Made by a program: the position numbers and the translations under genes. A stretch of DNA of 64,000 bases from Parasedimentitalea marina (lineage in GTDB: Bacteria; Pseudomonadota; Alphaproteobacteria; Rhodobacterales; Rhodobacteraceae), in assembly GCF_004006175.1 (NCBI RefSeq), contig NZ_CP033219.1:1674001-1738000 (forward strand), in the 5' to 3' direction. This document shows positions 26,172 to 34,323 of this stretch, in pieces. The notes below the pieces were generated by a model. It had not been told where the DNA came from. It did no database searches and saw only the letters and a list, made by a program, of their open reading frames with translations. Each line of letters starts with the position of its first letter. Position 1 is the stretch's first letter.

Positions 26172-27613
26172 TACCAAATTCCTTTTTGGGCGCGAAAGCC
26201 TGCGGTCAGTTTAAGCGGGCGTTGGGTATCTTTGCCGCCACCTGGGGGCACCGGGCGGTAGACGAAGGGTTGGTATTCGGTTTCGGCTCCAGCGCAGGCC
26301 AGGGCCGCTGCCCAAAAGCGGTCAGCGTGGCCGTCGGTGTCTGTGTCGGCGACCAGGCGGCGCACACCGGTAGGGCCGGTCACGGATTTGATGGAATGCA
26401 GATCCGCGCGTAACTTGGGGTCGCCTTCGGGGATCAGCATGGATCGATCCTGGAAACGCTCTTTCATGCCGGTGGCCATGTCGAGCTTGGCAGGGGCAGT
26501 AAAGATCACCCCTTCAACCCGATCCTCGCCGTGCGCCGTCTTGGCATCTTCCACCGGCTTTTCGCCCATGCCGGTTTGGTCGATGCAACAGCGGGCAACA
26601 CGGTAGCGGCGGAACACATCCGCCAGTAGCGCGTCCTGGCGGGCAAATTTGATGCGCTTCTCGGCAATGATTTCTCGGGTGATCAATTGGCCGTCGACCA
26701 GTTCCATGACCCAGATCACAAACAAGTCGTTGCGGGCGGCAATATCAACGCCGACATAACAGATGCCGCCACGATAGAGGGCAGGGTGACCGGCGCGCAC
26801 ATCCTCGCAGGAGGAAATCAGATCGTAATCCAGCCAGCTTGAGGCGGCGTCCAGCCACTTCAGCTCAAACTCTTGCGACCAGGCGTCCTCGTCGGACATA
26901 CCGGCGCGCAGCTCATCGATGTCGACGTCCAGACCCTGTTTGACGGCCTCGTAAATATCGACGTGATGCTTGGAGAAGTTGTTGTCCACGGTGGTCATCA
27001 GATCGTGGAACTTGTTGCCCTTGCCGTTGGGGGTGCTGATGACGCGAATTTTGTGACCGCCCCGCGCTGCAACCGGAAAGGCAGAGCCCCAGATCCGGCG
27101 GCTGTCCGCATGGAAGGCGAACTCGTCAAACAGCATATTGCCACCAAATCCACGCGCCGCATCTGGCGAGGCGGAAATAGCCGTAATGCGAGACCCGCCA
27201 GGATAGCGCACCTCCTGGGCTTTATACTTGGCCTCTTCTACATCGATCAGATGGGTGTCGCCGTTCTGGATGACTTCGCGTTTATGGGCTGGGACAATGA
27301 AGTCTTCCTCGGAAAACTCAGGCCGCCCCTTGCGCGCTAATGTTGAGTAGGCCGCATAAAAGCCCTCGGTCATTGGCTTTACAGCGTCTTCAATGGCCTC
27401 CTTAGCGGTGGCCTCGGATCGTGACAGAATGGTCCAGCGGGTTTTGTGGCCGTCAATTTCTGCGTTAATGCAGTCGTCAACGATTTCCCCGCCCGAGCCG
27501 AATGTCTTGCCACCGCGTCGGGTAAACATACCGATCTTGAAACGCGATTTGTCAGCAATCCATGCCTTTTGATACGGCAGGAACGTGATGACTGGCTCAA
27601 AGCTAACCGGCAT
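26171..27613 (-). CDS. Terminase large subunit (Mu gp28-like)
   Basis: The 480-aa packaging motor has a Walker A-like TRRGGKTF near 31-38, Walker B NMLFDEFAF near 160, and the nuclease motifs YVGVDIAARND and CCIDQTGMGE of the RNase H-like C-terminal domain. It pumps DNA into heads and cuts at headful, with host DNA flanks as in Mu. Follows the 111-aa gene with an 11-nt overlap. Confidence 0.93.
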   Translation of the reverse strand: MPVSFEPVITFLPYQKAWIADKSRFKIGMFTRRGGKTFGSGGEIVDDCINAEIDGHKTRWTILSRSEATAKEAIEDAVKPMTEGFYAAYSTLARKGRPEFSEEDFIVPAHKREVIQNGDTHLIDVEEAKYKAQEVRYPGGSRITAISASPDAARGFGGNMLFDEFAFHADSRRIWGSAFPVAARGGHKIRVISTPNGKGNKFHDLMTTVDNNFSKHHVDIYEAVKQGLDVDIDELRAGMSDEDAWSQEFELKWLDAASSWLDYDLISSCEDVRAGHPALYRGGICYVGVDIAARNDLFVIWVMELVDGQLITREIIAEKRIKFARQDALLADVFRRYRVARCCIDQTGMGEKPVEDAKTAHGEDRVEGVIFTAPAKLDMATGMKERFQDRSMLIPEGDPKLRADLHSIKSVTGPTGVRRLVADTDTDGHADRFWAAALACAGAETEYQPFVYRPVPPGGGKDTQRPLKLTAGFRAQKGIW

Positions 27614-27938
27614 AGCCGTCTTCTCTCGCCTCTGCCCAGGCGCTCATACAACGCGCGGCAAGGCTGTCTTGCGCTGGGTCATTGCCCAACAGGTCCGGGG
27701 CAAAGTCATGAGGGCCTAAGCGCCAGAGGTGACGACAATTGAGCGAATTCACCACATCCTTTTCTGCAGGGTAGACCTCAATTGCGCGGGCCTCAGCCCC
27801 CCAGGTGGCGTTTTTGATGTCCTGCAATTGGTCCCAGGTGATCTTGCCATCATGGATGACCCATAGGTGGCCGATGCCAGTGTCGACGTGGACCTCATAA
27901 CCATGGGCCTTTGATGTGCGAATGTCGGGTTCAGCCAT
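27603..27938 (-). CDS. Conserved small phage protein before the large terminase (111 aa)
   Basis: No function is known to me. It contains GYEVHVDTGIGHLWVIHDG and IEVYPAEKDVVNSLNCRHLWRL, a pattern I associate with small phage proteins encoded near terminases. It overlaps both neighbours by 1-11 nt, so it belongs to the packaging operon. Confidence 0.7.
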   Translation of the reverse strand: MAEPDIRTSKAHGYEVHVDTGIGHLWVIHDGKITWDQLQDIKNATWGAEARAIEVYPAEKDVVNSLNCRHLWRLGPHDFAPDLLGNDPAQDSLAARCMSAWAEAREDGYAG

Positions 27939-28501
27939 CAGGCAAACCCCATGATTTCTCGGGCCTTCTGGGCGGCCTCTTTTTCCACATCGCCGGCTTC
28001 GACCGCATCGTCCAGTTTGCTGGCCATCGCGGCGCGTTCCGCTTCTACGATCCGTTCCCGTTCGGCTTCCATGATTTGTTCGCGAATGCCGGAACTGGCC
28101 ATGACGTCCTTCAACATCTTGCCGAGGAAGTGCAACTCGCGCGGATCGATGTCTTTGCCGTCCATGGCCATCTGGCTTTGCATGACCTTGAAGGCCAGAG
28201 TAGTGATCATCTGAAACAGAACGTTGTGACGTTGCGCTTCTTCTTCCAACCCGTTGTCATTCATCCAGCCTGCAGCCCAGGCGCTGGCCTCATCCTGGTA
28301 TTTGACGAATTCGGCGTATTCGGTTCCATAGGCATGAATGGCGGATTTCTTGATCCGCAATTCAACGCCTTCTTCTTCCAGACGAAAATTCAGATCTTCG
28401 GCCAGATCCTCATAACCGGAAAAGCCGCGCTCTTTCAGCGCGTCCTGTAGCCACTTCTTTAGCTCTGCTGGTAGCAAATCGACCTTGCGAGGTGGGGGCA
28501 T
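27938..28501 (-). CDS. Small terminase-type protein (Mu gp27-like, DUF3486 type)
   Basis: A 187-aa helical protein starting MPPPRKVDLLPAELKKWL, with the GYEDLAEDLN helix-turn-helix-like segment and a charged C-terminal coiled coil. This matches Mu gp27, thought to be the small terminase subunit that recognises the packaging site. Overlaps the next gene by one base. Confidence 0.85.
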   Translation of the reverse strand: MPPPRKVDLLPAELKKWLQDALKERGFSGYEDLAEDLNFRLEEEGVELRIKKSAIHAYGTEYAEFVKYQDEASAWAAGWMNDNGLEEEAQRHNVLFQMITTLAFKVMQSQMAMDGKDIDPRELHFLGKMLKDVMASSGIREQIMEAERERIVEAERAAMASKLDDAVEAGDVEKEAAQKAREIMGFA

Positions 28502-28503
28502 CG

Positions 28504-28803
28504 TTATTGACCGCCATCGGGCAAGCGCACCCCTTCATCAACGATTTCGTTGCGGGCCAGGCGTTTTCCACGTTTGGTAATCTCGGCAATGATCACGTCG
28601 CCGTCACCGCCGGTCTGAACGAGGCCCTTTTCTTCCAGCCAACTCACTGCAGCGATGATTTCATTGTAATAGGATGGAATGCCGCAACCTTTGGCCACGG
28701 CCAGCAGAATATCTGCATTCGCGGGCTGACCGTTGACCTGGTGTAGGTAGCCGACAATAGCGCCTCTTCGGGCGATTTTCTGCTCTTCTTGATAACTGTT
28801 CAT
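28504..28803 (-). CDS. Winged-helix protein (99 aa), Mu gp26 position
   Basis: The pattern ARRGAIVGYLHQVNGQPANADILLAVAKG...ISWLEEKGLVQ suggests a winged-helix DNA-binding fold, with a beta wing near 68-80 (GGDGDVIIAEITKRG). It lies between gp25-like and gp27-like genes, where Mu has gp26. Whether it binds DNA in packaging is not known. Confidence 0.7.
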   Translation of the reverse strand: MNSYQEEQKIARRGAIVGYLHQVNGQPANADILLAVAKGCGIPSYYNEIIAAVSWLEEKGLVQTGGDGDVIIAEITKRGKRLARNEIVDEGVRLPDGGQ

Positions 28804-29141
28804 TTGAGGTCTCTCAGAAATTTCTCATGAGCGCCGACTGTGCGTTCAACACGGTCCTGGCTGGCGGAGAGGCTTTCCATTTGGGTGAGGATTGCTTTCA
28901 CGTTGCCGTTCATCCGCTCAATGCCGATGTTCAGATCGTGAAATTCGTTCTTGGAGGGCAGTGTCCTAACTTCCTGCTCGAGTTTCTGAATTTTCAGATC
29001 GTGCTCGTCCATGCGCTTGGAGCCAGTGTGAAACCGCTTGTCCACGTCTTTGCGGCGGGTGGCGAACCATGTGTAAATTATGGCCGCAACAGCCATTGCC
29101 AAATTTGTGAACTTAATACTCGTATCTAGATCCAAGTTCAC
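28800..29141 (-). CDS. Mu gp25-like protein (DUF2730 type)
   Basis: A 113-aa protein with one N-terminal membrane segment (about 10-27) and a coiled coil (35-110, EHDLKIQKLEQEVRTL). This is the form of Mu gp25, found with lysis genes and probably a spanin/holin accessory. ATGA overlaps with both neighbours. Confidence 0.8.
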   Translation of the reverse strand: MNLDLDTSIKFTNLAMAVAAIIYTWFATRRKDVDKRFHTGSKRMDEHDLKIQKLEQEVRTLPSKNEFHDLNIGIERMNGNVKAILTQMESLSASQDRVERTVGAHEKFLRDLK

Positions 29142-29701
29142 TTGCCTCCCTCACGCCAGGCGCGGACGGCCTCGTTGTCTGACGGCTCAATAGCGGCTTC
29201 GGACAATCCAGCGTCGGTGCCGGTCTCGGCAGCGCCTGGGCTGTCATGCCGAAGGGCACGGATTTGGCTGATGCTTTCCAGAACCTGCGGCAATCGCGCC
29301 GTGCTTTGCGTGATAGCCTGGCTGAACTCTTGCGATTTCATTTGGAAGCGTCCGCCAAAATAGAAAGCGACAATGGTTCCGGCCAACCACCACAGCGGAT
29401 CTGGCACCAAAACCAGCCCCTGCATCCGTTCGGCAAACCAAAGCGGATCGTACATGGCCGAGGCAAACAGCGAAAAAATGGCAATCACAATCAACGGGCG
29501 GGGCAGGCGGTTTAATCCGTCCATAAAGCGGTCAAAGCGCCCCTTGCGTTCCACCTGAAACTCAGCCCCGAACTGACCCAAGGCCGACTGGGCATAATCG
29601 GCGCGGCGCTGTGCACCTGCTTCGGTGTTTTCCATGAACACCTCGGCGGTCTCGGCAACCACATTACGGCCACCACCAAAAATCAATTTCAGCAGGTTCA
29701 T
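29138..29701 (-). CDS. Holin (three-helix, gene-transfer-agent type)
   Basis: The 187-aa protein has hydrophobic segments near 67-86 (PLIVIAIFSLFASAMY) and 105-122 (WWLAGTIVAFYFGGRF), and a possible third interfacial helix, preceded by an amphipathic arm. The WFAERMQGLVLVPDPLWWL stretch is typical of the GTA holin family. It opens the inner membrane for the endolysin, which overlaps it by 4 nt. Confidence 0.82.
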   Translation of the reverse strand: MNLLKLIFGGGRNVVAETAEVFMENTEAGAQRRADYAQSALGQFGAEFQVERKGRFDRFMDGLNRLPRPLIVIAIFSLFASAMYDPLWFAERMQGLVLVPDPLWWLAGTIVAFYFGGRFQMKSQEFSQAITQSTARLPQVLESISQIRALRHDSPGAAETGTDAGLSEAAIEPSDNEAVRAWREGGK

Positions 29702-30309
29702 GACCAGCCCCCCACGCGCTTGGAAAATTCTTGATCTGTCATGTGGAACTCAGGGCTGATGAACTCCTCGGCCCGCTTGATCCAGCCGCCTTTGCCACCA
29801 GCCCGGGTGCGGGCGTATTTGCGCGACTTGGCGCGCCGGTCAGCAAGGCGAAAATAGTAATTGCGACGGGCGATGCCGTAGGCGTCTACGAAATATGCGC
29901 CAGCCTTTTTGAAGGCCCGGTGGACGGCGGCGGCGGACTGGGGCCCCAAGGCCCCGTCAACAGTCACCGGTTCCTGAAAATCCCGAAGCAGCCGCTGCAG
30001 GATCTTCACCGCGTTACCGCCTGCGTTCACATACATGTCGAACATCGAGGGCTGCAGCTCAACAGGCAGCAGATTTATACGCGGTCTCTCGAAATAGTGC
30101 TTGATGAAAATATCAACGGCTTGGGGCCGGGTCAGCAAACGCACGTCCGCCGCGTCCACATCGCCATCGCGGTCCAGGTCCAGCCCCAAACGGCGCATGG
30201 TGTGGATGGTCACGCCGTAATTGGTGGCCCCGCCAGGATCGTCGGCGTCGTTCACATAGCCGCCCTCGCGCGCGACAATATCTTTGGCAATATTCTGAAC
30301 TGAGTGCAT
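29698..30309 (-). CDS. Endolysin: glycosyl-hydrolase 108 domain plus peptidoglycan-binding domain
   Basis: Residues 8-110 carry the GH108 start VAREGGYVNDADDPGGATNYG with the catalytic Glu in REGGY, and 110-200 a helical peptidoglycan-binding domain (DGALGPQSAAAVHRAF). It cleaves cell-wall glycan at lysis. An EF-hand-like calcium loop, DLDRDGDVDAADV (about 44-56), is inserted in the catalytic domain. It is the first gene after the Plys-like site, as in Mu. Confidence 0.9.
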   Translation of the reverse strand: MHSVQNIAKDIVAREGGYVNDADDPGGATNYGVTIHTMRRLGLDLDRDGDVDAADVRLLTRPQAVDIFIKHYFERPRINLLPVELQPSMFDMYVNAGGNAVKILQRLLRDFQEPVTVDGALGPQSAAAVHRAFKKAGAYFVDAYGIARRNYYFRLADRRAKSRKYARTRAGGKGGWIKRAEEFISPEFHMTDQEFSKRVGGWS

Positions 30310-30334
30310 TCCTACGCTCCATCTGTTTGGAGCG

Positions 30335-30380
30335 AAACTAGGCCGGTTTAAGGGCTAAGCCTTCCCTGACAACTGTCGGG
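30335..30380 (-). promoter_or_regulatory. Plys-like late promoter with C/Mor activator site
   Basis: The 20-bp CTTCCCTGACAACTGTCGGG (30361-30380) is identical to the PI-like copy at 22144-22163. On the minus strand TAGTTT (30340-30335) lies about 32 nt from its centre, the distance expected if the activator binds around -43 as Mor does in Mu. It drives the lysis and packaging genes. Confidence 0.7.
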
Positions 30381-30391
30381 GGTAATTGGTA

Positions 30392-30778
30392 TTAAAGGAA
30401 AAAGTCTTGCTGTCGGCCACCCGACAGCAGTGCCGCTACTCGTTCCACAGTTCTCACGTGGACGTCAACCTCGGCGGCAATTTCGGCATGGCTCATGCCC
30501 TGGTCGAGCAACGCGGCGATACGTTGGCGACGTCCTGTTTCACCGCCATAATTACCGGTTGGGATGATTACGTTTCCGCTGCCCAAAAGCTTGATAATCG
30601 CAGCGGCGTTTTCCTCACCAACTATTTTTGCCAATGCGCCGTTGGGGGTTGGCGTCTTTGGAATATAGATTTGCCGACCGCCACGCGCCATGGCCAGTTT
30701 GATTGCGGCGTCCTGGTTGACCTCTTCAGTGATTAAGGCCAAGACGCCGGGCAAATAGGGTTTGAACGTGCGGTTCAA
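30392..30778 (-). CDS. mor: Mor/C-family middle-late transcription activator
   Basis: The 128-aa protein has the Mor-family dimerisation half (LITEEVNQDAAIKLAMARGGRQIYIPK) and a C-terminal helix-turn-helix (MSHAEIAAEVDVHVRTVERV, about 92-112). In Mu, Mor activates the middle promoter and C the late ones. Only one such gene is visible here, so it may do both jobs and is the likely ligand of the two identical 20-bp sites. It is the last gene of the early operon. Confidence 0.92.
   Translation of the reverse strand: MNRTFKPYLPGVLALITEEVNQDAAIKLAMARGGRQIYIPKTPTPNGALAKIVGEENAAAIIKLLGSGNVIIPTGNYGGETGRRQRIAALLDQGMSHAEIAAEVDVHVRTVERVAALLSGGRQQDFFL
30399..30429 (-). terminator. Rho-independent terminator at the end of mor
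   Basis: On the minus strand a perfect 9-bp stem TGCTGTCGG/CCGACAGCA with a 4-nt loop (30429-30408), then AGAC and TTTTT (30403-30399). It lies within the last codons of mor and closes the early/middle transcript just before the Plys-like promoter. Confidence 0.85.
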
Positions 30779-31230
30779 TTCCGATGCTCCAACCAGTCAA
30801 AATCAATACCAGCACGTACACCCCAGGCCTTCAGAGCTTGGATCACAGCGTTGATTTGTTTGTGATCGCGTAGCATGTCGACGTCGGCAGGCACTGAGCC
30901 CCAGGTGTTGCCAAACTGGTCCCGAATGAACTTGTTGAGCCCGGCGCGGCTGGGATCGCGCAATTCGCTTGCCTCCCCGAGCTTTGTCCAAATCACATGC
31001 ACCAGGCGCAGATCTGGGCGCGGCGCAGCTTTGTGCTTTTTCTTGCCTTTTGAAGAGGTTTTAAAGCCGTCGGCTTTGAGCCGTTTAAGCACCTTCAATA
31101 GGTCGTCGTCGCTCATGTCTTTCATCGAGTGCTTACCGGTCACAACAAGCTGCAAGGCACGGCGCGCGTCACCGTCCAGGCCAAGTTCGCGGCACCCGAT
31201 GTGGATCTTTTGCTGCAGGGCGCGGTTCAT
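30775..31230 (-). CDS. Mu Gp16/GemA-like protein (DUF1018 type)
   Basis: A 151-aa protein with the family start ALQQKIHIGCRELGLDGDARRALQL and the C-terminal FIRDQFGNTWGSVPADVD. Mu GemA changes host gene expression and gyrase-related supercoiling; the exact role here is unknown. It overlaps mor by 4 nt. Confidence 0.88.
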   Translation of the reverse strand: MNRALQQKIHIGCRELGLDGDARRALQLVVTGKHSMKDMSDDDLLKVLKRLKADGFKTSSKGKKKHKAAPRPDLRLVHVIWTKLGEASELRDPSRAGLNKFIRDQFGNTWGSVPADVDMLRDHKQINAVIQALKAWGVRAGIDFDWLEHRN

Positions 31231-31484
31231 CAGGACACCTCGTCTAAGAAGGGTGCAACCGGGTGAGACGTCGCCACGTCGGCTTCCATCCGGCGCATGG
31301 TGGTTTCCATTTCTTGGCGCGCGATGGTGTCAAACTCACCGGGTTCCATTTTGGAAAGAGCTGCGTCCGTTTTAAGCACCGAGAGCCGGGCCCCTAAAAC
31401 CAAGGAAGCCCGCCGTTGTTTGATCGCAAAGGCGGTGAAGCTGCTGCGCAGGGCCTGGCGCATTTCTGTTTTACTCTTTGCCAT
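31230..31484 (-). CDS. Small early protein (84 aa)
   Basis: I do not recognise it. It is helical and charged (MAKSKTEMRQALRSSF, MEPGEFDTIARQEMETTMRRME) without membrane segments. One-base overlap with the Gp16-like gene and good coding direction support it as real. Confidence 0.65.
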   Translation of the reverse strand: MAKSKTEMRQALRSSFTAFAIKQRRASLVLGARLSVLKTDAALSKMEPGEFDTIARQEMETTMRRMEADVATSHPVAPFLDEVS

Positions 31485-31511
31485 TCTAGGGTCCTTTCTT
31501 GGGTTGGGGCT

Positions 31512-32219
31512 TCAGGCTTTTGCCAAATCAATGGTGATGTGCTGCCACTTGGCATCCAGTGTGGGACGTCGGTAGCAGCGCACATAAGTGGATTTACCCA
31601 CCACACGCATGGCGTCGCGAATGGCCTGCATGGCGCGTGTCCAGCGGGTGTCCTGGATGTCCAGTTGCAAGAGTTTGTAAATCTCGGCGCGATTGATCTG
31701 GCCTTCTTTGTCGGTGTTGAAGGCATTGGTGACGATGGCTTGCAATTCGACCGGGGCTTCGGCGGACCATTCATTCAGGCATTCGTCAACAAGGCCCTTG
31801 GCAACCTGCAGTTCGGGACCAAAGTCAAATTGGTCGGCCACCGCCACTTGAACCTTAAATAGGCCATCAAAGCTCATCAGGGTTTTGTTGCCTCGTTTGC
31901 CGCCAATGGTGGACCCGTATTCCTGTTCCAGGATCGCCTCAAAGTCTCCAATGTCGTCAAAGACATGTTCCTTGAAACGGGCGGTCTGGGTGCTGAGCGC
32001 CAAGGCGTATCCGGCAATCTTGCGCACCGTTTCGTCCTGGAGCTGGTCCTGGGCTTTGACCAGGTCAATAGGCACCAGGCCGCCCTTGGTATCGGTCATG
32101 TAGGTATTGCCGTTTGCGGTTACGCGACCGTCGGATATTGGTTCGGGCTCAAATTGGCTTGGGGTTTGGGTGGTCAATGGATCTGCTCCGTTTTGCGGGC
32201 TTCGTTCAGGATTTTGCAT
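31512..32219 (-). CDS. DUF3164-type early Mu-like protein (235 aa)
   Basis: The protein carries YMTDTKGGLVPIDLVKAQD, a conserved start of the DUF3164 family common in transposable phages, and a C-terminal WQHITIDLAKA. Function is unknown, but it is always near A/B genes. The ATG at 32219 has GGAGG 7 nt upstream and is chosen over the upstream frame start at 32246. Confidence 0.82.
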   Translation of the reverse strand: MQNPERSPQNGADPLTTQTPSQFEPEPISDGRVTANGNTYMTDTKGGLVPIDLVKAQDQLQDETVRKIAGYALALSTQTARFKEHVFDDIGDFEAILEQEYGSTIGGKRGNKTLMSFDGLFKVQVAVADQFDFGPELQVAKGLVDECLNEWSAEAPVELQAIVTNAFNTDKEGQINRAEIYKLLQLDIQDTRWTRAMQAIRDAMRVVGKSTYVRCYRRPTLDAKWQHITIDLAKA

Positions 32220-32667
32220 CTGCAAACCTCCGGGATTTGAAGACAAGTTTGACGTCGGCTTCGGGCGTTGCTGTGTCCGCCGGTTTGGTGGATTTCGGGT
32301 CGTTGCGCGGGCACTTCCGGCAAAACCGGGTCATCAGAACACGCTGAGGATCAGAGGACGTGCCGCGCCGGATTTCATCGCGCCAATGCAGGCAGATCTC
32401 GGAAGCGATTTCACCGATGGCCGGGCAGTCAATGTCGCCGCTGATGTAGATCTCGCGCACCCGCATGGCGACGTTGTCATAGCTGCCCTGATAGCTCTTT
32501 CGAATAACCTGGCTAACGGCTGCGGCGCTGATACCAAGGCGGGCTGCAACCTTGTTCTGCGAGCTGCCGTCGCACTCTTTGATCAGGGTCATGATCCAAT
32601 CGGGGAGCTCGTCGCCCCAGGCATCTTGCGCCACAATCTCACGGTCGCTGATTATGAGGTTGCCCAT
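32206..32667 (-). CDS. Helix-turn-helix early regulator with CxxC motif (153 aa)
   Basis: Residues 35-60 (SQNKVAARLGISAAAVSQVIRK) form an HTH of XRE-like kind. FCRKCPRN at about 115-122 is a short Cys pair that may bind metal. It is probably an early regulator of the phage. Overlaps of about 15 nt with both neighbours. Confidence 0.75.
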   Translation of the reverse strand: MGNLIISDREIVAQDAWGDELPDWIMTLIKECDGSSQNKVAARLGISAAAVSQVIRKSYQGSYDNVAMRVREIYISGDIDCPAIGEIASEICLHWRDEIRRGTSSDPQRVLMTRFCRKCPRNDPKSTKPADTATPEADVKLVFKSRRFADAKS

Positions 32668-33536
32668 GTGACCTCCTCCCCCTGGACATAGACAACACGG
32701 CCCTCGTTCGGGTCGACCACGACGGGAAGACGTTTAATCGTTGGGGGCAGCGGGCCTGTGTCGCGCACCAGGTGGTAGCGAACCGATTGCGCCGAGGTGC
32801 GGCCCCGGCGGCTGTCTTTCAGATACCCGGCTTTTTCCAATGTCGAGCAGTAACTGCGGATGCCCTTTTCTGAGAACTCGCCTTCAAACCCGGCAAAGGT
32901 CATCAGCATGTCCTCAACGGTGAACTTGTTCGCAGCCCGCATTGCCGTCCAAATCCGGCCTTCCGTGGACAGACGTTTGTCCTTGGCCCGGTTCATGATT
33001 TCCAAGGTCGAGAACGCGGTATAGTAGGGCTTGCCATTGTCATAACCGGCAGATCTCAGCAGGCCGGCGTTTTCCAGGGACCTCAAAAACAATGTGGTCT
33101 TGTTATCCGGGGCGATTTTCTGCGCCAGGACAAGATCGCGGGTGAACCGGAGCTGCTGGCGCACAAAATCCCAAAGCTTTTTCTCTTCTGGCGTTTGCGG
33201 CGTCCAGGCCTGCACGGGCAGGGCCGTGTCCTGGAATGCGGAAATCTTGGAACCCAGCCTGTCAGAGCGCCATTGCGCATCCATAGCGCTGGTATCAATC
33301 AAAGCTGCATCGCCCGATAGGCTGGCCGGATCTTGCGCGGTGTAATAGCGAATGTTGCCCTTGCGCTGATAGAGTTTGACCAGGTTCAGGCGGGCCAGAC
33401 TACGCAGGTAGTTGGTCCGCTTCCAATCCCCGGCAGCACAGAAGGCATCGACATCAGCGTGGGTGAACACCTGGCGCGATTGGATGAATTGCCAGATTTC
33501 CTGCTCATGTGCCCCGGATGGGGCGTGTGCGCTCAT
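32652..33536 (-). CDS. Early protein with repeated winged-helix-like domains (294 aa)
   Basis: Three similar segments, around 10-65 (IWQFIQSRQVFTHADVDAF), 118-170 (LWDFVRQQLRFTRDLVLAQ) and 195-260 (IWTAMRAANKFTVEDMLM), each look like a winged helix with an aromatic wing (RYYTAQ, PYYTAF, RYHLV). I read this as a triplicated DNA-binding fold. It follows the MuB gene with a 4-nt overlap; the role is unknown. Confidence 0.75.
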   Translation of the reverse strand: MSAHAPSGAHEQEIWQFIQSRQVFTHADVDAFCAAGDWKRTNYLRSLARLNLVKLYQRKGNIRYYTAQDPASLSGDAALIDTSAMDAQWRSDRLGSKISAFQDTALPVQAWTPQTPEEKKLWDFVRQQLRFTRDLVLAQKIAPDNKTTLFLRSLENAGLLRSAGYDNGKPYYTAFSTLEIMNRAKDKRLSTEGRIWTAMRAANKFTVEDMLMTFAGFEGEFSEKGIRSYCSTLEKAGYLKDSRRGRTSAQSVRYHLVRDTGPLPPTIKRLPVVVDPNEGRVVYVQGEEVTWATS

Positions 33537-34275
33537 AGGGCACCCCCAACCGCTAGAAACTCATTCCCGGCGGGAAAGGGTTCCTTGCCCCAGTCCTTTA
33601 GGGTGACTTTCTGCATGTTCCAGGTGCGGGCCATGGTTCTGACATGGGCGATGCAGGTGCAAATCTCGCGCACCTTGCCACGTCTTTCCGAGACAATATG
33701 CTCCAGCAAATCTGGGGAGATTTCAACGCCACGGCCATAATACCCCGCAAGGGATTGGGCATCGTCCAGACTAGCCGGGTGAGCCGTGACCCGCTGCATG
33801 ACACGGCTGGCGATGGCAGTGTATTTGGCCAGTTTCGCCGGGAAGTCATAAGGGCCAATCAGGATCAGCGGCACGTCTGAGCGGTCATGCAAGAACCGGA
33901 TACTGTCAATCATCCGGGGTTTCAGGGCGTGGTCGGCCTCGTCAATGACCAGGGTGCGCCCAGCCTGGGCCAGGCTTTCCTGGGCGCGCATTTCCAGATA
34001 GGCGGTGGAGCCTTTCTCGCGGGCCCCAGCTCGTTCAGGATCTTCTCAAACAGGAACTTACTGGTGTAATTGTTGGTCAGCTGAATATGCAGGATATCCT
34101 GGTGCGCCGAGGCAAACATTGCGGCATGGGTTTTGCCCACTCCGGGTTCGCCGTGAAGGACACCGATGCCGGGCAGGCCTATGTCACGGTTTTCCAGCGT
34201 CTCTATCAGCGAGGCCAATAGGTAAACATTGGTGAGCGGCTTTACATATTCGCCGAGTTTTGTTCTCTGTAACAT
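33533..34275 (-). pseudogene. Transposition ATPase B (MuB-like), broken by one -1 frameshift
   Basis: The first part (34275 down to about 34023) carries Walker A HGEPGVGKTH, the second (to 33533) Walker B TLVIDEADHA and sensor-like LILIGPYD. Joining them needs one extra C at the C-run 34021-34023 (GGGCCC should be GGGCCCC), after which NELGPREKGSTAYLEMRAQE reads through. MuB binds target DNA and activates the transposase. Either real inactivation or a homopolymer error in the sequence. Confidence 0.85.
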
Positions 34276-34323
34276 TGGTACCTCTGCTTCTTAGGTGTGC
34301 CATTGGGACGGCGTTTTTGGCGA

